Below are positions 57,009-64,000 of a stretch of 64,000 bases of DNA, one piece after another. Below the pieces are notes generated by a model that made no database searches, was not told where the DNA came from, and was given only the letters and a program-made list of their open reading frames with translations. The stretch is taken from contig NZ_JANLCN010000015.1 in the NCBI RefSeq assembly GCF_024979255.1, forward strand, positions 40,750 to 104,749, written 5' to 3'. The DNA comes from Herbiconiux moechotypicola (GTDB lineage: Bacteria > Actinomycetota > Actinomycetes > Actinomycetales > Microbacteriaceae). Positions within the stretch are counted from its first letter, which is position 1. The number at the start of each line of letters is the position of its first letter. The translations under genes were made by a program, and so were the position numbers.

Positions 57009-58328
57009 TCAGTTGCAGATCGGCAGTCTGCCCAGCGCGGCGTCGAGGGTGTTGGGGCCACCCAGGAGCACGAGGTGCTGGGGCTTGAGCCGGGTGATCT
57101 CCGCGGCGGTCTCCCTGGTCATGCAGCTCTTGCTGACGAGGAGGATGGGCGCATGATTCGCACCTGCCAGTGCTCCTCCAGCCAGGGCGTCGGGAAAGTC
57201 CGTGCCGGTGGCGAGATAGACCGTGTCGCTCGGGATGGTGGACGGGAAATGCTTCGCGACAGAGCGAGCAGCAACCGCATAGCGGTCAGCACCGTCGATG
57301 CGCGAAGAGGCACCTGCCGCCGCGGCCAGACTGTCGTTGAGTCCCCGACTCAGCGTGTCTTCGCCGCCGAACACGGTGACCTTCTTCACCCCACGTCCTG
57401 TGACCAGTGAGTGCTCGGCGGCCGTGAGCGTGGGTTCGGCTCCGTTCACGAGCAGAACGGGTGCGGGGATGGTGGCGGCTGCCGGACTCGCGCTGAGGGC
57501 GTCGGGGAACTTCGTTCCGCTCGCCACGAACAGCTCTGTCGAGGGCTTTGCCCCGAAGGTGGTGTCGCTGATGAGCTTTCTCGACGTGTCGTAGCGGTCG
57601 ACGCCGCCGATGCGGGTGACGGTGGCGGACGTACCGACGGAGAGGAGGGCCATGCCGGTCATGCTGATGGAACTCTCACCCCCGACCACGACGATCTGTC
57701 GCGCCTTGTAGGCGACGATCGCCTGGGTGACGACTTCGGGCACTCTGTCTGTGGTGGTGAGGAGCAGCGGAGCACCGCGCTGCGCTGCGACCGACGCAGC
57801 GGAGAGGGCGTCGGCGTACTTCTCGCCGCTCGCGACGTAGACGAGAGGAGCGTCGGCCCCCTTGGTCACCTGGTCGCCGATGAGGACAGACTCGTGGTAG
57901 CGGTCGAGTCCGCCCAGACGTGACACTGTGGACCCGACCGGCAGCACATCGGTCATACAGGTCTTCTCGGCGTATCGCCCGAGGTTGTCGGTGAGCTTGA
58001 TCGAGTAGACGAATGATCCGAGGGTGGTTGGAGTGCCGACGACCTGGGCGGCGAGTGGAGCCGGGTTGACGAGCGCCAGGCCGGTGGGGAGTGTGCCGGC
58101 GGAGATGCTCGGAGTGAACGAACCGCCGTCGGTGTCGTAGATGTCGGTGCTCGTGGGAACGCCGATCGTCATACTGGCCGGTGGGCAGAAGATCTCCGCG
58201 GAGATCCCCGGGGCGGCGGACGCGGGCACGGACGAGATCGCGACAGCGACGGTGAGCGGGATGGTCGCAGTGAGGAGCAGCGCCTGAGTGCGCCTTCGGC
58301 CGGAGCGGTGGGGTGTGGGCGAGTTCAT
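57009..58328 (-). CDS. Secreted protein with three cell-wall-binding (CWB2) repeats
   Basis: A 439-residue exported protein with a Sec signal (about 1-38, cut after ASA). Residues about 40-130 form an Ig-like/putative-Ig domain (TIGVPTSTDIYDTDGGSFTPSISAGTLPTGL). Three CW_binding_2 repeats follow, at about 135-230, 232-330 and 333-439. Each opens with a VxRxxGxDRYxxS/A motif (RLGGLDRYHES, RIGGVDRYDTS, RIDGADRYAVA) and contains VYVASGxxxxDALSA. In clostridial relatives these repeats anchor proteins to anionic wall polymers. GAGGATG precedes ATG 58328, and TATAAC (58361-58366, minus strand) may be its -10. Confidence 0.9.
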   Translation of the reverse strand: MNSPTPHRSGRRRTQALLLTATIPLTVAVAISSVPASAAPGISAEIFCPPASMTIGVPTSTDIYDTDGGSFTPSISAGTLPTGLALVNPAPLAAQVVGTPTTLGSFVYSIKLTDNLGRYAEKTCMTDVLPVGSTVSRLGGLDRYHESVLIGDQVTKGADAPLVYVASGEKYADALSAASVAAQRGAPLLLTTTDRVPEVVTQAIVAYKARQIVVVGGESSISMTGMALLSVGTSATVTRIGGVDRYDTSRKLISDTTFGAKPSTELFVASGTKFPDALSASPAAATIPAPVLLVNGAEPTLTAAEHSLVTGRGVKKVTVFGGEDTLSRGLNDSLAAAAGASSRIDGADRYAVAARSVAKHFPSTIPSDTVYLATGTDFPDALAGGALAGANHAPILLVSKSCMTRETAAEITRLKPQHLVLLGGPNTLDAALGRLPICN

Positions 58329-58386
58329 GGGTGCATCCTCGCCGAGCAGCGCGGATGACGGTTATAAGCAGTTGGTACTCACGACA

Positions 58387-58418
58387 AAGGGCCCGCACAC
58401 TGGAGTGTGCGGGCCCTT
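58387..58418. terminator. Perfect palindrome terminator of the qcr operon
   Basis: Two 15-base perfect arms (AAGGGCCCGCACACT and its complement) with a two-base centre, followed on the minus strand by TTTG. It ends the ctaE-qcrCAB transcript and lies next to the promoter of the downstream wall-repeat gene. Confidence 0.88.
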
Positions 58419-58442
58419 CGGGGGAGCGGAGTGCAGCGTGGG

Positions 58443-60113
58443 CTAGTGGCCCTTGCCGCCCTCGAGCTCGCCGTGGGTGTCGTCGTGGCCGTGACCGAGC
58501 TCGCGCTGCTGGGCGGGAGCGATGCGGTCTTCGAAGAACCAGCGCGAGACGCGGGCACGGAATCGCATGCCACCGGTGATCTTGCCCTGCGCGTTGGGGC
58601 GCAGCATGATCGGCTCGTACTGCTCGAAGTCGACGAGCTTCCAGCGGTCGTACTCGTCCATCTGTTCGTGCACCTCGATGTACTCGCCACCGGGGAGACG
58701 CACAATGCGGCCGGACTCGTAGCCGTGCAGCACGATCTCGCGGTCTTTCTTCATGAGGCCGATGCACACACGCTTCGTGATGAAGTACGCGATGAACGGA
58801 CCGAGCACCGCCCAGGCCTGCACCACGTGGATGACGCCCTCGATCGATAGCTGGAAGTGGGTGGCCATGAGGTCGGACGAGGCCGCCGCCCACAGCGCCG
58901 CGTAGAAGGTGACGCCGGCCGCGCCGATGGCGGTGCGGGTCGGGGCGTTGCGCGGGCGGTCGAGGATGTGGTGCTCGCGCTTGTCGCCGGTGACCCAGCT
59001 CTCGAAGAACGGATACGCTGCCACCGCACCGAGCAGCACCAGCAGCGCCAGCACGGGCACGATGATGTTGAACGACCAGGTGTGGTCGAGCCAGACGAAC
59101 TCCCAGCCCGGCGGGATGAGTCGCAGGGCGCCGTCGGCGAAGCCGATGTACCAGTCGGGCTGGGTACCGGCCGACACGGGGGAGGGGTCGTAGGGTCCGT
59201 AGTTCCAGATCGGGTTGATCGTGAAGAACGAGGCCATGAGGGCGATGACGCCGAACACCAGGAAGAAGAAGCCACCGGCCTTCGCGGCGTACACCGGGAG
59301 GATCGGGTAGCCGATCACGTTCTTCTCAGTGCGGCCAGGTCCCGCGAACTGCGTGTGCTTGTGTACGACGACGAACACGAGGTGCAGGGCCAGGAACGCG
59401 ACCAGGATCGCCGGCAGCAACAGGATGTGCAGCGTGTACAGACGCCCCACGATCGCGGTGCCCGGGAACTCGCCGCCGAACAGCAGGAACGAGGTCCAGG
59501 TGCCGATGAACGGGATGCCCTTGATGAGGCCGTCGATGATGCGGAGGCCGTTGCCCGAGAGCAGGTCGTCGGGGAGAGAGTAGCCCGTGAAGCCCTCGGC
59601 CATGGCGAGCACGAAGAGCATGAAGCCGATGACCCAGTTGAGCTCACGCGGCTTGCGGAACGCACCCGTGAAGAACACGCGGAGCATGTGCAGACCGATG
59701 GCCGCGATGAACAGCAGCGCCGCCCAGTGGTGGATCTGCCGCACGAGCAGGCCGCCGCGCACGTCGAACGAGATGTGCAGAGCCGACTCCATGGCCGCCG
59801 ACATCTCGACGCCCTTCAGCGGGATCCACGCGCCGTCGTAGTGGGTCTCGACCATGGAGGCCTGGAAGAAGAACGTGAGGAAGGTGCCCGAGAGCACGAT
59901 CACCACGAAGCTGTAGAGGGCCACCTCGCCGAGCATGAACGACCAGTGGTCGGGGAAGATCTTGCGGCCGAACTCCTTGACGACGGCCGAGATGCTCGTG
60001 CGCTCGTCGAGGTAGTTGGCCGCGGCACCGGTGAAGCCACCGCCCTTGGGGGCGGGCTTCGCGTCGGCCGGTGCCGAGGAGCCGTGCTCCGTGCGGTCGA
60101 TGGTGCTGGTCAT
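58443..60113 (-). CDS. qcrB: Cytochrome bc1 complex cytochrome b subunit
   Basis: A 556-residue membrane subunit that oxidises menaquinol and holds the two b hemes. The heme-ligand His pairs are in the early helices around VRQIHHWAALLFIAAIGLHML and the later LHILLLPAILVAFLALHLVFVVVHKH. The Qo-site PEW-equivalent region is QPDWYIGFADGALRLIPPGWEFV. It is longer than mitochondrial cytochrome b because of a C-terminal extension seen in actinobacteria. ATG 60113 overlaps the qcrA stop (ATGA). Confidence 0.98.
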   Translation of the reverse strand: MTSTIDRTEHGSSAPADAKPAPKGGGFTGAAANYLDERTSISAVVKEFGRKIFPDHWSFMLGEVALYSFVVIVLSGTFLTFFFQASMVETHYDGAWIPLKGVEMSAAMESALHISFDVRGGLLVRQIHHWAALLFIAAIGLHMLRVFFTGAFRKPRELNWVIGFMLFVLAMAEGFTGYSLPDDLLSGNGLRIIDGLIKGIPFIGTWTSFLLFGGEFPGTAIVGRLYTLHILLLPAILVAFLALHLVFVVVHKHTQFAGPGRTEKNVIGYPILPVYAAKAGGFFFLVFGVIALMASFFTINPIWNYGPYDPSPVSAGTQPDWYIGFADGALRLIPPGWEFVWLDHTWSFNIIVPVLALLVLLGAVAAYPFFESWVTGDKREHHILDRPRNAPTRTAIGAAGVTFYAALWAAASSDLMATHFQLSIEGVIHVVQAWAVLGPFIAYFITKRVCIGLMKKDREIVLHGYESGRIVRLPGGEYIEVHEQMDEYDRWKLVDFEQYEPIMLRPNAQGKITGGMRFRARVSRWFFEDRIAPAQQRELGHGHDDTHGELEGGKGH

Positions 60114-61180
60114 TGACGCTCCCAGAAACTAGGGCCGACGGGCTCGTGGAAGTCGCTCTGCGCCACGAGGTAGCCTTCGTCGTCGACGGTGATGGGCAGC
60201 TGCGGAAGCGGCCGCTTGGCCGGGCCGAAGATGACCTCGCACTCGTTGACCACGTCGAAGGTGGACTGGTGGCAGGGGCAGAGCAGGTGGTGCGTCTGCT
60301 GCTCGTAGAGCGCCACCGGGCAGCCCACGTGCGTGCAGATCTTGGAGTAGGCGACGATGCCGTCGTACGACCAGCTCTCACGGCCGGGCGTGATGTTGAG
60401 GTCGTCGGGGTTGAGGCGCATGAGCAGCACGGCCGCTTTGGCCTTCTGCTCGAGCCAGTCGTGCCGGTCGTTCAGCCCCTCGGGGATGATGTGGAACGCC
60501 GAACCGATGGTGACGTCGGAGGCCTTGACCGGGATGCCGGAGGGGTCGAGCGTGAGCCGCGCGCCCTTCTCCCACATGGTGTGGCTGAGCAGCTCCACCG
60601 GGTCTTGGTCTTGCGGCGCCAGGCCGCGGAAGAGCACGAGACCCGGAAGCGGGAAGGCGATGATCGCACCGATGAGGGAGTTGCGGATGAGCGTGCGGCG
60701 CCCGAAGCCCGACTCCTGGTCGGCTTCGTGGAAGATCTCGACGGCACGGGCGCGGGTCTCGTCGGTGCCCCGCACCGGGTGACGCTCGTCGATGCCCTCC
60801 TTGTCGTACATGAGGGCCTTGCCCCAGTGCACGGCGGCCAGACCGATGCCGAACAGCGCCAGGGCGCAGCCGATTCCGATGAACATCGTGTTGAGCCGGA
60901 TGGCCGAGATGTCGCCGTCTTCGATCGGGAACGCCATGTAGGCGGCCAGGGCGAAGATGCTGCCCGCGATGGAGAGGTAGAACAGCGTGTAGATGGAACG
61001 CTGAGCCTTCTTGGCCTCTTTGGGGTCGAGATCCGTGATCCGCTCGCGGTGCGGCGGCTCTCCCGGGTTGGCGACGTCGGAAGCGATGACCGCGGTACCG
61101 GTCGACGTGCCTCGACTCGCCTCGACGGCCGACGAATCGGAGGCGGTCGCGTCGTGGCCGCTCACCTCGTCATGTGCCAT
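60110..61180 (-). CDS. qcrA: Ubiquinol/menaquinol-cytochrome c reductase Rieske iron-sulfur subunit
   Basis: A 356-residue subunit. The [2Fe-2S] site is CTHVGC (YSKICTHVGCPVALYEQQ) and CPCHQSTFDV. Unlike mitochondrial Rieske proteins it has about three membrane helices before the soluble domain (about 60-80, 90-113 and 165-185), the actinobacterial form. It follows qcrC by 43 bp and overlaps qcrB. The N-terminal 50 residues are Ser/Thr-rich and acidic. Confidence 0.97.
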   Translation of the reverse strand: MAHDEVSGHDATASDSSAVEASRGTSTGTAVIASDVANPGEPPHRERITDLDPKEAKKAQRSIYTLFYLSIAGSIFALAAYMAFPIEDGDISAIRLNTMFIGIGCALALFGIGLAAVHWGKALMYDKEGIDERHPVRGTDETRARAVEIFHEADQESGFGRRTLIRNSLIGAIIAFPLPGLVLFRGLAPQDQDPVELLSHTMWEKGARLTLDPSGIPVKASDVTIGSAFHIIPEGLNDRHDWLEQKAKAAVLLMRLNPDDLNITPGRESWSYDGIVAYSKICTHVGCPVALYEQQTHHLLCPCHQSTFDVVNECEVIFGPAKRPLPQLPITVDDEGYLVAQSDFHEPVGPSFWERQ

Positions 61181-61223
61181 TGTTGTCCCTTTCGAGCTTC
61201 AAGTGTTGTGGAGACCACGGGGC

Positions 61224-62015
61224 CTAGTTCGACTTCGCGGTGAGCCAGACCATGAGGCCGATGACCGCACCGAGTCCGAAGATCCAGACGAAGAGGCCCT
61301 CCGCCACGGGGCCGAGCGAGCCGAGCTCGTTTCCTCCGGGGGAGGGGTTGGCCTCGAGGTACTTCAGGTAGGTGATGATGTCGCGCTTGTCTTCGGGCGA
61401 GAGGTTGTCGTCGTTGAAGACGGGCATGTTCTGCGGGCCGGTGAGCATGGCCTCGTAGATGTGCGTGGGCAGCACGCCGGTGAGCTCGGGCGCGAACTTG
61501 CCCTCGGTGAGCGCACCGCCGGCGCCGTGCACGTTGTGGCACATGGCGCAGTTGATGCGGAAGAGCTCGGCACCGTTGGCCGCGTCGCCGTCGGCCTGCA
61601 GGAGGCTCTCGTCGGGGATGGCGGGACCGGGGGAGATGGAGGCCACGTAGGCGGCGAGGGCGGCGATCTGCTCGTCGGTGAACTGCGTGGGCTTCTGCAT
61701 GGCCTGCGGGCCCTGCATCGCCATGGGCATGCGGCCGGTGCCGACCTGGAAGTTGACGGCCGCGGCTCCCACGCCGATGAGGCTGGGGCCGTCGGGCGTG
61801 CCCTCGAGGCTCATGCCGTGGCAGGTGGCGCAGTTGGCCGCGAAGAGCTTCTCGCCCTCGTCGATGGTCGACTGGCTCACGGTGGTCTCGGCGGTGGCGG
61901 TCGTGGTGCTGCTGAAGAGCGCGTAACCGCCACCCGTGAACGCCAGGCCGATCGCAATCAGCACGACAGTTGCCAGCGGGTGGCGTCTGTTGGCTTTCCT
62001 GCTCTTGCGGGGCAT
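61224..62015 (-). CDS. qcrC: Diheme cytochrome c subunit of the bcc complex
   Basis: A 263-residue cytochrome with two heme-binding motifs, CATCH (C62-C65-H66) and CAMCH (C156-C159-H160). It has an N-terminal membrane anchor (about 13-33) and a C-terminal one (about 238-258). The pair of c hemes replaces a soluble cytochrome c and carries electrons from the Rieske protein to CuA. ATG 62015 starts PRKSRKANRRHPL, a basic segment typical of the family. It is between ctaE and qcrA. Confidence 0.97.
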   Translation of the reverse strand: MPRKSRKANRRHPLATVVLIAIGLAFTGGGYALFSSTTTATAETTVSQSTIDEGEKLFAANCATCHGMSLEGTPDGPSLIGVGAAAVNFQVGTGRMPMAMQGPQAMQKPTQFTDEQIAALAAYVASISPGPAIPDESLLQADGDAANGAELFRINCAMCHNVHGAGGALTEGKFAPELTGVLPTHIYEAMLTGPQNMPVFNDDNLSPEDKRDIITYLKYLEANPSPGGNELGSLGPVAEGLFVWIFGLGAVIGLMVWLTAKSN

Positions 62016-62064
62016 GCTCTCTACTCTCTGTTCGGGTCGACGTCGGTGAAGCGGATGGGCGGTG

Positions 62065-62694
62065 CTACTTGAGCACGTAGATGACGAGGAACAGGCCGAT
62101 CCAGACCACGTCGACAAAGTGCCAGTAGTACGAGACCACGATGATGCTCGTAGCCTCCTTGTGCCCGAAGTTCTTGACCGCGAACACGCGCCCCAGCATG
62201 AGGAGCATCGCGATGAGACCGCCGGTGACGTGGAGGGCGTGGAAACCGGTGGTGAGATAGAAGGCCGAACCGTAGGCGTCGCCGTCGATGGTGATGCCCT
62301 CGCTGACGAGCGTGGCGTACTCGAGCACCTGACCGCTGACGAAGATGGCGCCGAAGGCGTAGGCCAGGAACATCCACTCGGTCACACCCCAGTCGCGGGG
62401 CTTCCAGCTGGTGCGGTGGGCCTGGCCGCGCTCGGCGGCCCAGACGGCGAACTGGCACCAGAACGACGAGATCACCAGGATGATCGTGTTGACGAGCGCG
62501 TACGGCACGTTCAGGATGCTCGCCTGTTCGGCCCACGCGGCCGGGTTGGTGGAGCGGAGCGTGAAGTAGATCGCGAAGAGGCCCGCGAAGAACATGACCT
62601 CGCTGCCGAGCCACACGATGGTGCCGACCGCCACGATGTTGGGGCGCTGGACCACGGGGGCAGTCTGAGTTGAGGTCAATGAGCTGCTCGTCAC
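62065..62694 (-). CDS. ctaE: Cytochrome c oxidase subunit III
   Basis: A 209-residue subunit with five membrane helices. Typical segments are GTIVWLGSEVMFFAGLFAIYF, FHALHVTGGLIAMLLML and SYYWHFVDVVWIGLFLVIYVL. The start is GTG 62694. GGAGGA directly abuts it and a CATAAT -10 ends six bases upstream, so the mRNA is probably leaderless and GGAGGA is not used as a ribosome site. It heads the ctaE-qcrC-qcrA-qcrB operon and is divergent from trpD. Confidence 0.95.
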   Translation of the reverse strand: MTSSSLTSTQTAPVVQRPNIVAVGTIVWLGSEVMFFAGLFAIYFTLRSTNPAAWAEQASILNVPYALVNTIILVISSFWCQFAVWAAERGQAHRTSWKPRDWGVTEWMFLAYAFGAIFVSGQVLEYATLVSEGITIDGDAYGSAFYLTTGFHALHVTGGLIAMLLMLGRVFAVKNFGHKEATSIIVVSYYWHFVDVVWIGLFLVIYVLK

Positions 62695-62700
62695 TCCTCC

Positions 62701-62706
62701 ATTATG
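62701..62706 (-). promoter_or_regulatory. -10 element CATAAT of the ctaE-qcr operon
   Basis: On the minus strand CATAAT ends six bases before GTG 62694. The spacing predicts a transcript that begins at or next to the start codon. Confidence 0.6.
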
Positions 62707-62796
62707 TCCGAATTCACAGGCTCGTTTTGCATTTGGGGGTGCGGCGCACCCCGCTCACCGCGTCGTTCCGCGCCACGACGGGCAACACGCCGCAAG

Positions 62797-62802
62797 TAGG
62801 AT
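62797..62802 (+). promoter_or_regulatory. -10 element TAGGAT of trpD
   Basis: TAGGAT ends seven bases before ATG 62810 and the interval (CGCAGAC) has no ribosome site, which fits leaderless expression. Confidence 0.6.
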
Positions 62803-62809
62803 CGCAGAC

Positions 62810-63862
62810 ATGATTGACGAGCTCAGCTGGCCCACCCTGATCGCCCGACTCCTCTCCGGAGCGGATCTCAGCATCTCGGAAGCCAGCTGGGCTATGAACG
62901 GCGTGATGGAGGGCTCGGTCACCGAGGCCCAGCTGGCGGCCTTCCTCGTGGCTCTGCGGGCCAAGGGAGAGACTGTCGACGAGATCGTCGGCTTCCGCGA
63001 CGCCATCCTCGACCACGCTCTGCCGCTCGAGGTCGACCCGATGGCACTCGACATCGTGGGCACCGGGGGCGATCGCTACGGCACGGTGAACGTGTCGACG
63101 ATGGCCTCCATCGTCTCGGCGGCCTCCGGCGTGCCGGTGATCAAGCACGGCAACAAGGCGGCGAGCTCGCTCTCGGGGTCCTCCGACGTGCTGCGCAGTC
63201 TCGGCATCGACCTGGACCTCGAGCCCGGGCGTGTCTCCGAGGTGCTCACCGAGGCCGGCATCACCTTCGCCTTCGCCGCCAAGTTCCACCCCGGCTTCAA
63301 GAACGCCGCGGCCGTGCGGTCGCAGCTCGGGGTGCCCACGGTGTTCAACTTCCTCGGGCCGCTCTGCAACCCCGCGCGGGCCGAGGCCTCGGCCGTGGGT
63401 GTGGCGCACCTCGACCGGGTGCCGCTCATCGTGGGCGTGTTCCAGACCCGTGGCGCGACCGCGTTCGTCTTCCGCGGCGACGACGGTCTCGACGAGCTCA
63501 CCACCACGGGGCACAGCCACGTCTGGGAGGTCTCGCGCGGCTCGGTGAAGGAGCACGACCTCAACCCCCGCGATCTCGGCATCCCGACCGCGCGCATCGA
63601 CGATCTCCGTGGTGGAGACGCCGACCACAACGCCGAGGTGGTGCGCCGGGTACTTGCGGGCGAGGAGGGCCCGGTGCGCGACATGGTGGTGCTGAACGCC
63701 GCCGCGGGCCTCGCCGCCTTCGAACTCGCGGGTGACCCCGCTCAGGTCGACCGTCCGCTGCTAGAGCGCCTGGCCGAGAAGCAGGCTCTCGCGATCGAGG
63801 CCATCGACTCCGGTGCGGCGGCCGCCACCCTCGACAAGTGGGTGGCGGCCACCGCCCGGTGA
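62810..63862 (+). CDS. trpD: Anthranilate phosphoribosyltransferase
   Basis: A 350-residue enzyme of tryptophan synthesis that joins anthranilate and PRPP. The PRPP/Mg site is seen in DIVGTGGDRYGTVNVSTMASIV and KHGNKAASSLSGSSDVL, and the anthranilate-side His/Arg region in AAKFHPGFKNAAAVRSQLGVPTVFNFLGPL. The length and motif order are normal. No other trp gene is in the window, and no attenuator-type leader fits in the short upstream region. Confidence 0.97.
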   Translation: MIDELSWPTLIARLLSGADLSISEASWAMNGVMEGSVTEAQLAAFLVALRAKGETVDEIVGFRDAILDHALPLEVDPMALDIVGTGGDRYGTVNVSTMASIVSAASGVPVIKHGNKAASSLSGSSDVLRSLGIDLDLEPGRVSEVLTEAGITFAFAAKFHPGFKNAAAVRSQLGVPTVFNFLGPLCNPARAEASAVGVAHLDRVPLIVGVFQTRGATAFVFRGDDGLDELTTTGHSHVWEVSRGSVKEHDLNPRDLGIPTARIDDLRGGDADHNAEVVRRVLAGEEGPVRDMVVLNAAAGLAAFELAGDPAQVDRPLLERLAEKQALAIEAIDSGAAAATLDKWVAATAR

Positions 63863-63903
63863 CGGGCGTCCAGTGACCCGGATACGCGGGGCGTGCGGCC
63901 AGG

Positions 63904-64000
63904 TCAGCTGACGTCGTCGTCGACCCAGTCGAGGGTCTTGGTGACGGCTTTCTTCCAGTTGCGGAGTTGGCGGTCGCGTTCGGAGGCATCCATCTGGGGG
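63904..64000 (-). CDS. glpK: C-terminal end of glycerol kinase (cut by window edge)
   Basis: The last 32 codons are visible: PQMDASERDRQLRNWKKAV, then TKTLDWVDDDVS and a TGA at 63904-63906. The PxM...R...W.KAV pattern is the usual C-terminus of glycerol kinases. The catalytic part lies outside the window, so the assignment rests only on this tail. Confidence 0.7.
   Translation of the reverse strand, partial: PQMDASERDRQLRNWKKAVTKTLDWVDDDVS

Noticed and set aside
63863..63903. Terminator between trpD and glpK
   Set aside because: No stable stem with a T tail is visible in the 41-bp gap.

Overview
The window is a gene-dense, GC-rich (about 70%) chromosomal segment from an actinobacterium, most likely of the family Microbacteriaceae. 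The signs are GTG and ATG starts with many 4-bp GTGA/ATGA stop-start overlaps, a diheme QcrC with QcrA/QcrB, a ctaE-qcrCAB block next to trpD, a DUF3043 protein, NrdR, and several start codons 6-10 nt behind a TAnnnT -10 element. No rRNA, tRNA, CRISPR array, insertion sequence or prophage gene was seen. No gene-free stretch exceeds about 210 bases. Genus cannot be decided from this sequence.

Layout. 1-10 kb: a cut D,D-carboxypeptidase gene and a serine hydrolase lipoprotein (a second lies at 8.7-10 kb), a TetR regulator facing an epimerase across two perfect palindromes, an XRE regulator facing a methionine aminopeptidase across two repeated operators, a RibD/DHFR-like reductase and pgi. 10-16 kb: a four-gene, translationally coupled operon (PLP decarboxylase, agmatine-deiminase-like enzyme, amidase, amino-acid permease). 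15.7-18.6 kb: a rifampicin-monooxygenase (Rox)-like flavoprotein and a second flavoprotein diverge around a palindrome resembling the rifamycin-associated element. 18.6-25 kb: a membrane protein, an ECF sigma factor with an atypical membrane partner, and a metQ-metN-metI-aminotransferase-luxS operon.

25-32 kb: HxlR/VOC and flavin-binding genes, a YefM-YoeB toxin-antitoxin pair, a response regulator facing a histidine kinase plus a possible pseudokinase, and an XRE/nucleotidyltransferase pair in which the transferase is frameshifted. 32-46.5 kb: dnaE with two small companions, a CPBP protease, an MmyB-type regulator facing a reductase, an esterase, hisD, and two coupled genes for large secreted or surface proteins without known domains. 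46.5-53 kb: DUF1801 protein, alkylsulfatase-like hydrolase, nrdR, pyrD, DUF3043 protein, M20 dipeptidase and an A-type Fe-S carrier.

53-64 kb: the aerobic terminal respiratory chain in two facing blocks, ctaC-ctaD-ctaF on the plus strand and ctaE-qcrC-qcrA-qcrB on the minus strand. Together they encode the parts of an actinobacterial bcc-aa3 supercomplex, in which electrons pass from menaquinol through the Rieske protein, cytochrome b and diheme QcrC to CuA and the oxidase. Between them sit an unknown 178-residue protein and a cell-wall-binding-repeat protein, separated from both blocks by strong hairpin terminators. The window closes with trpD and the tail of glpK.
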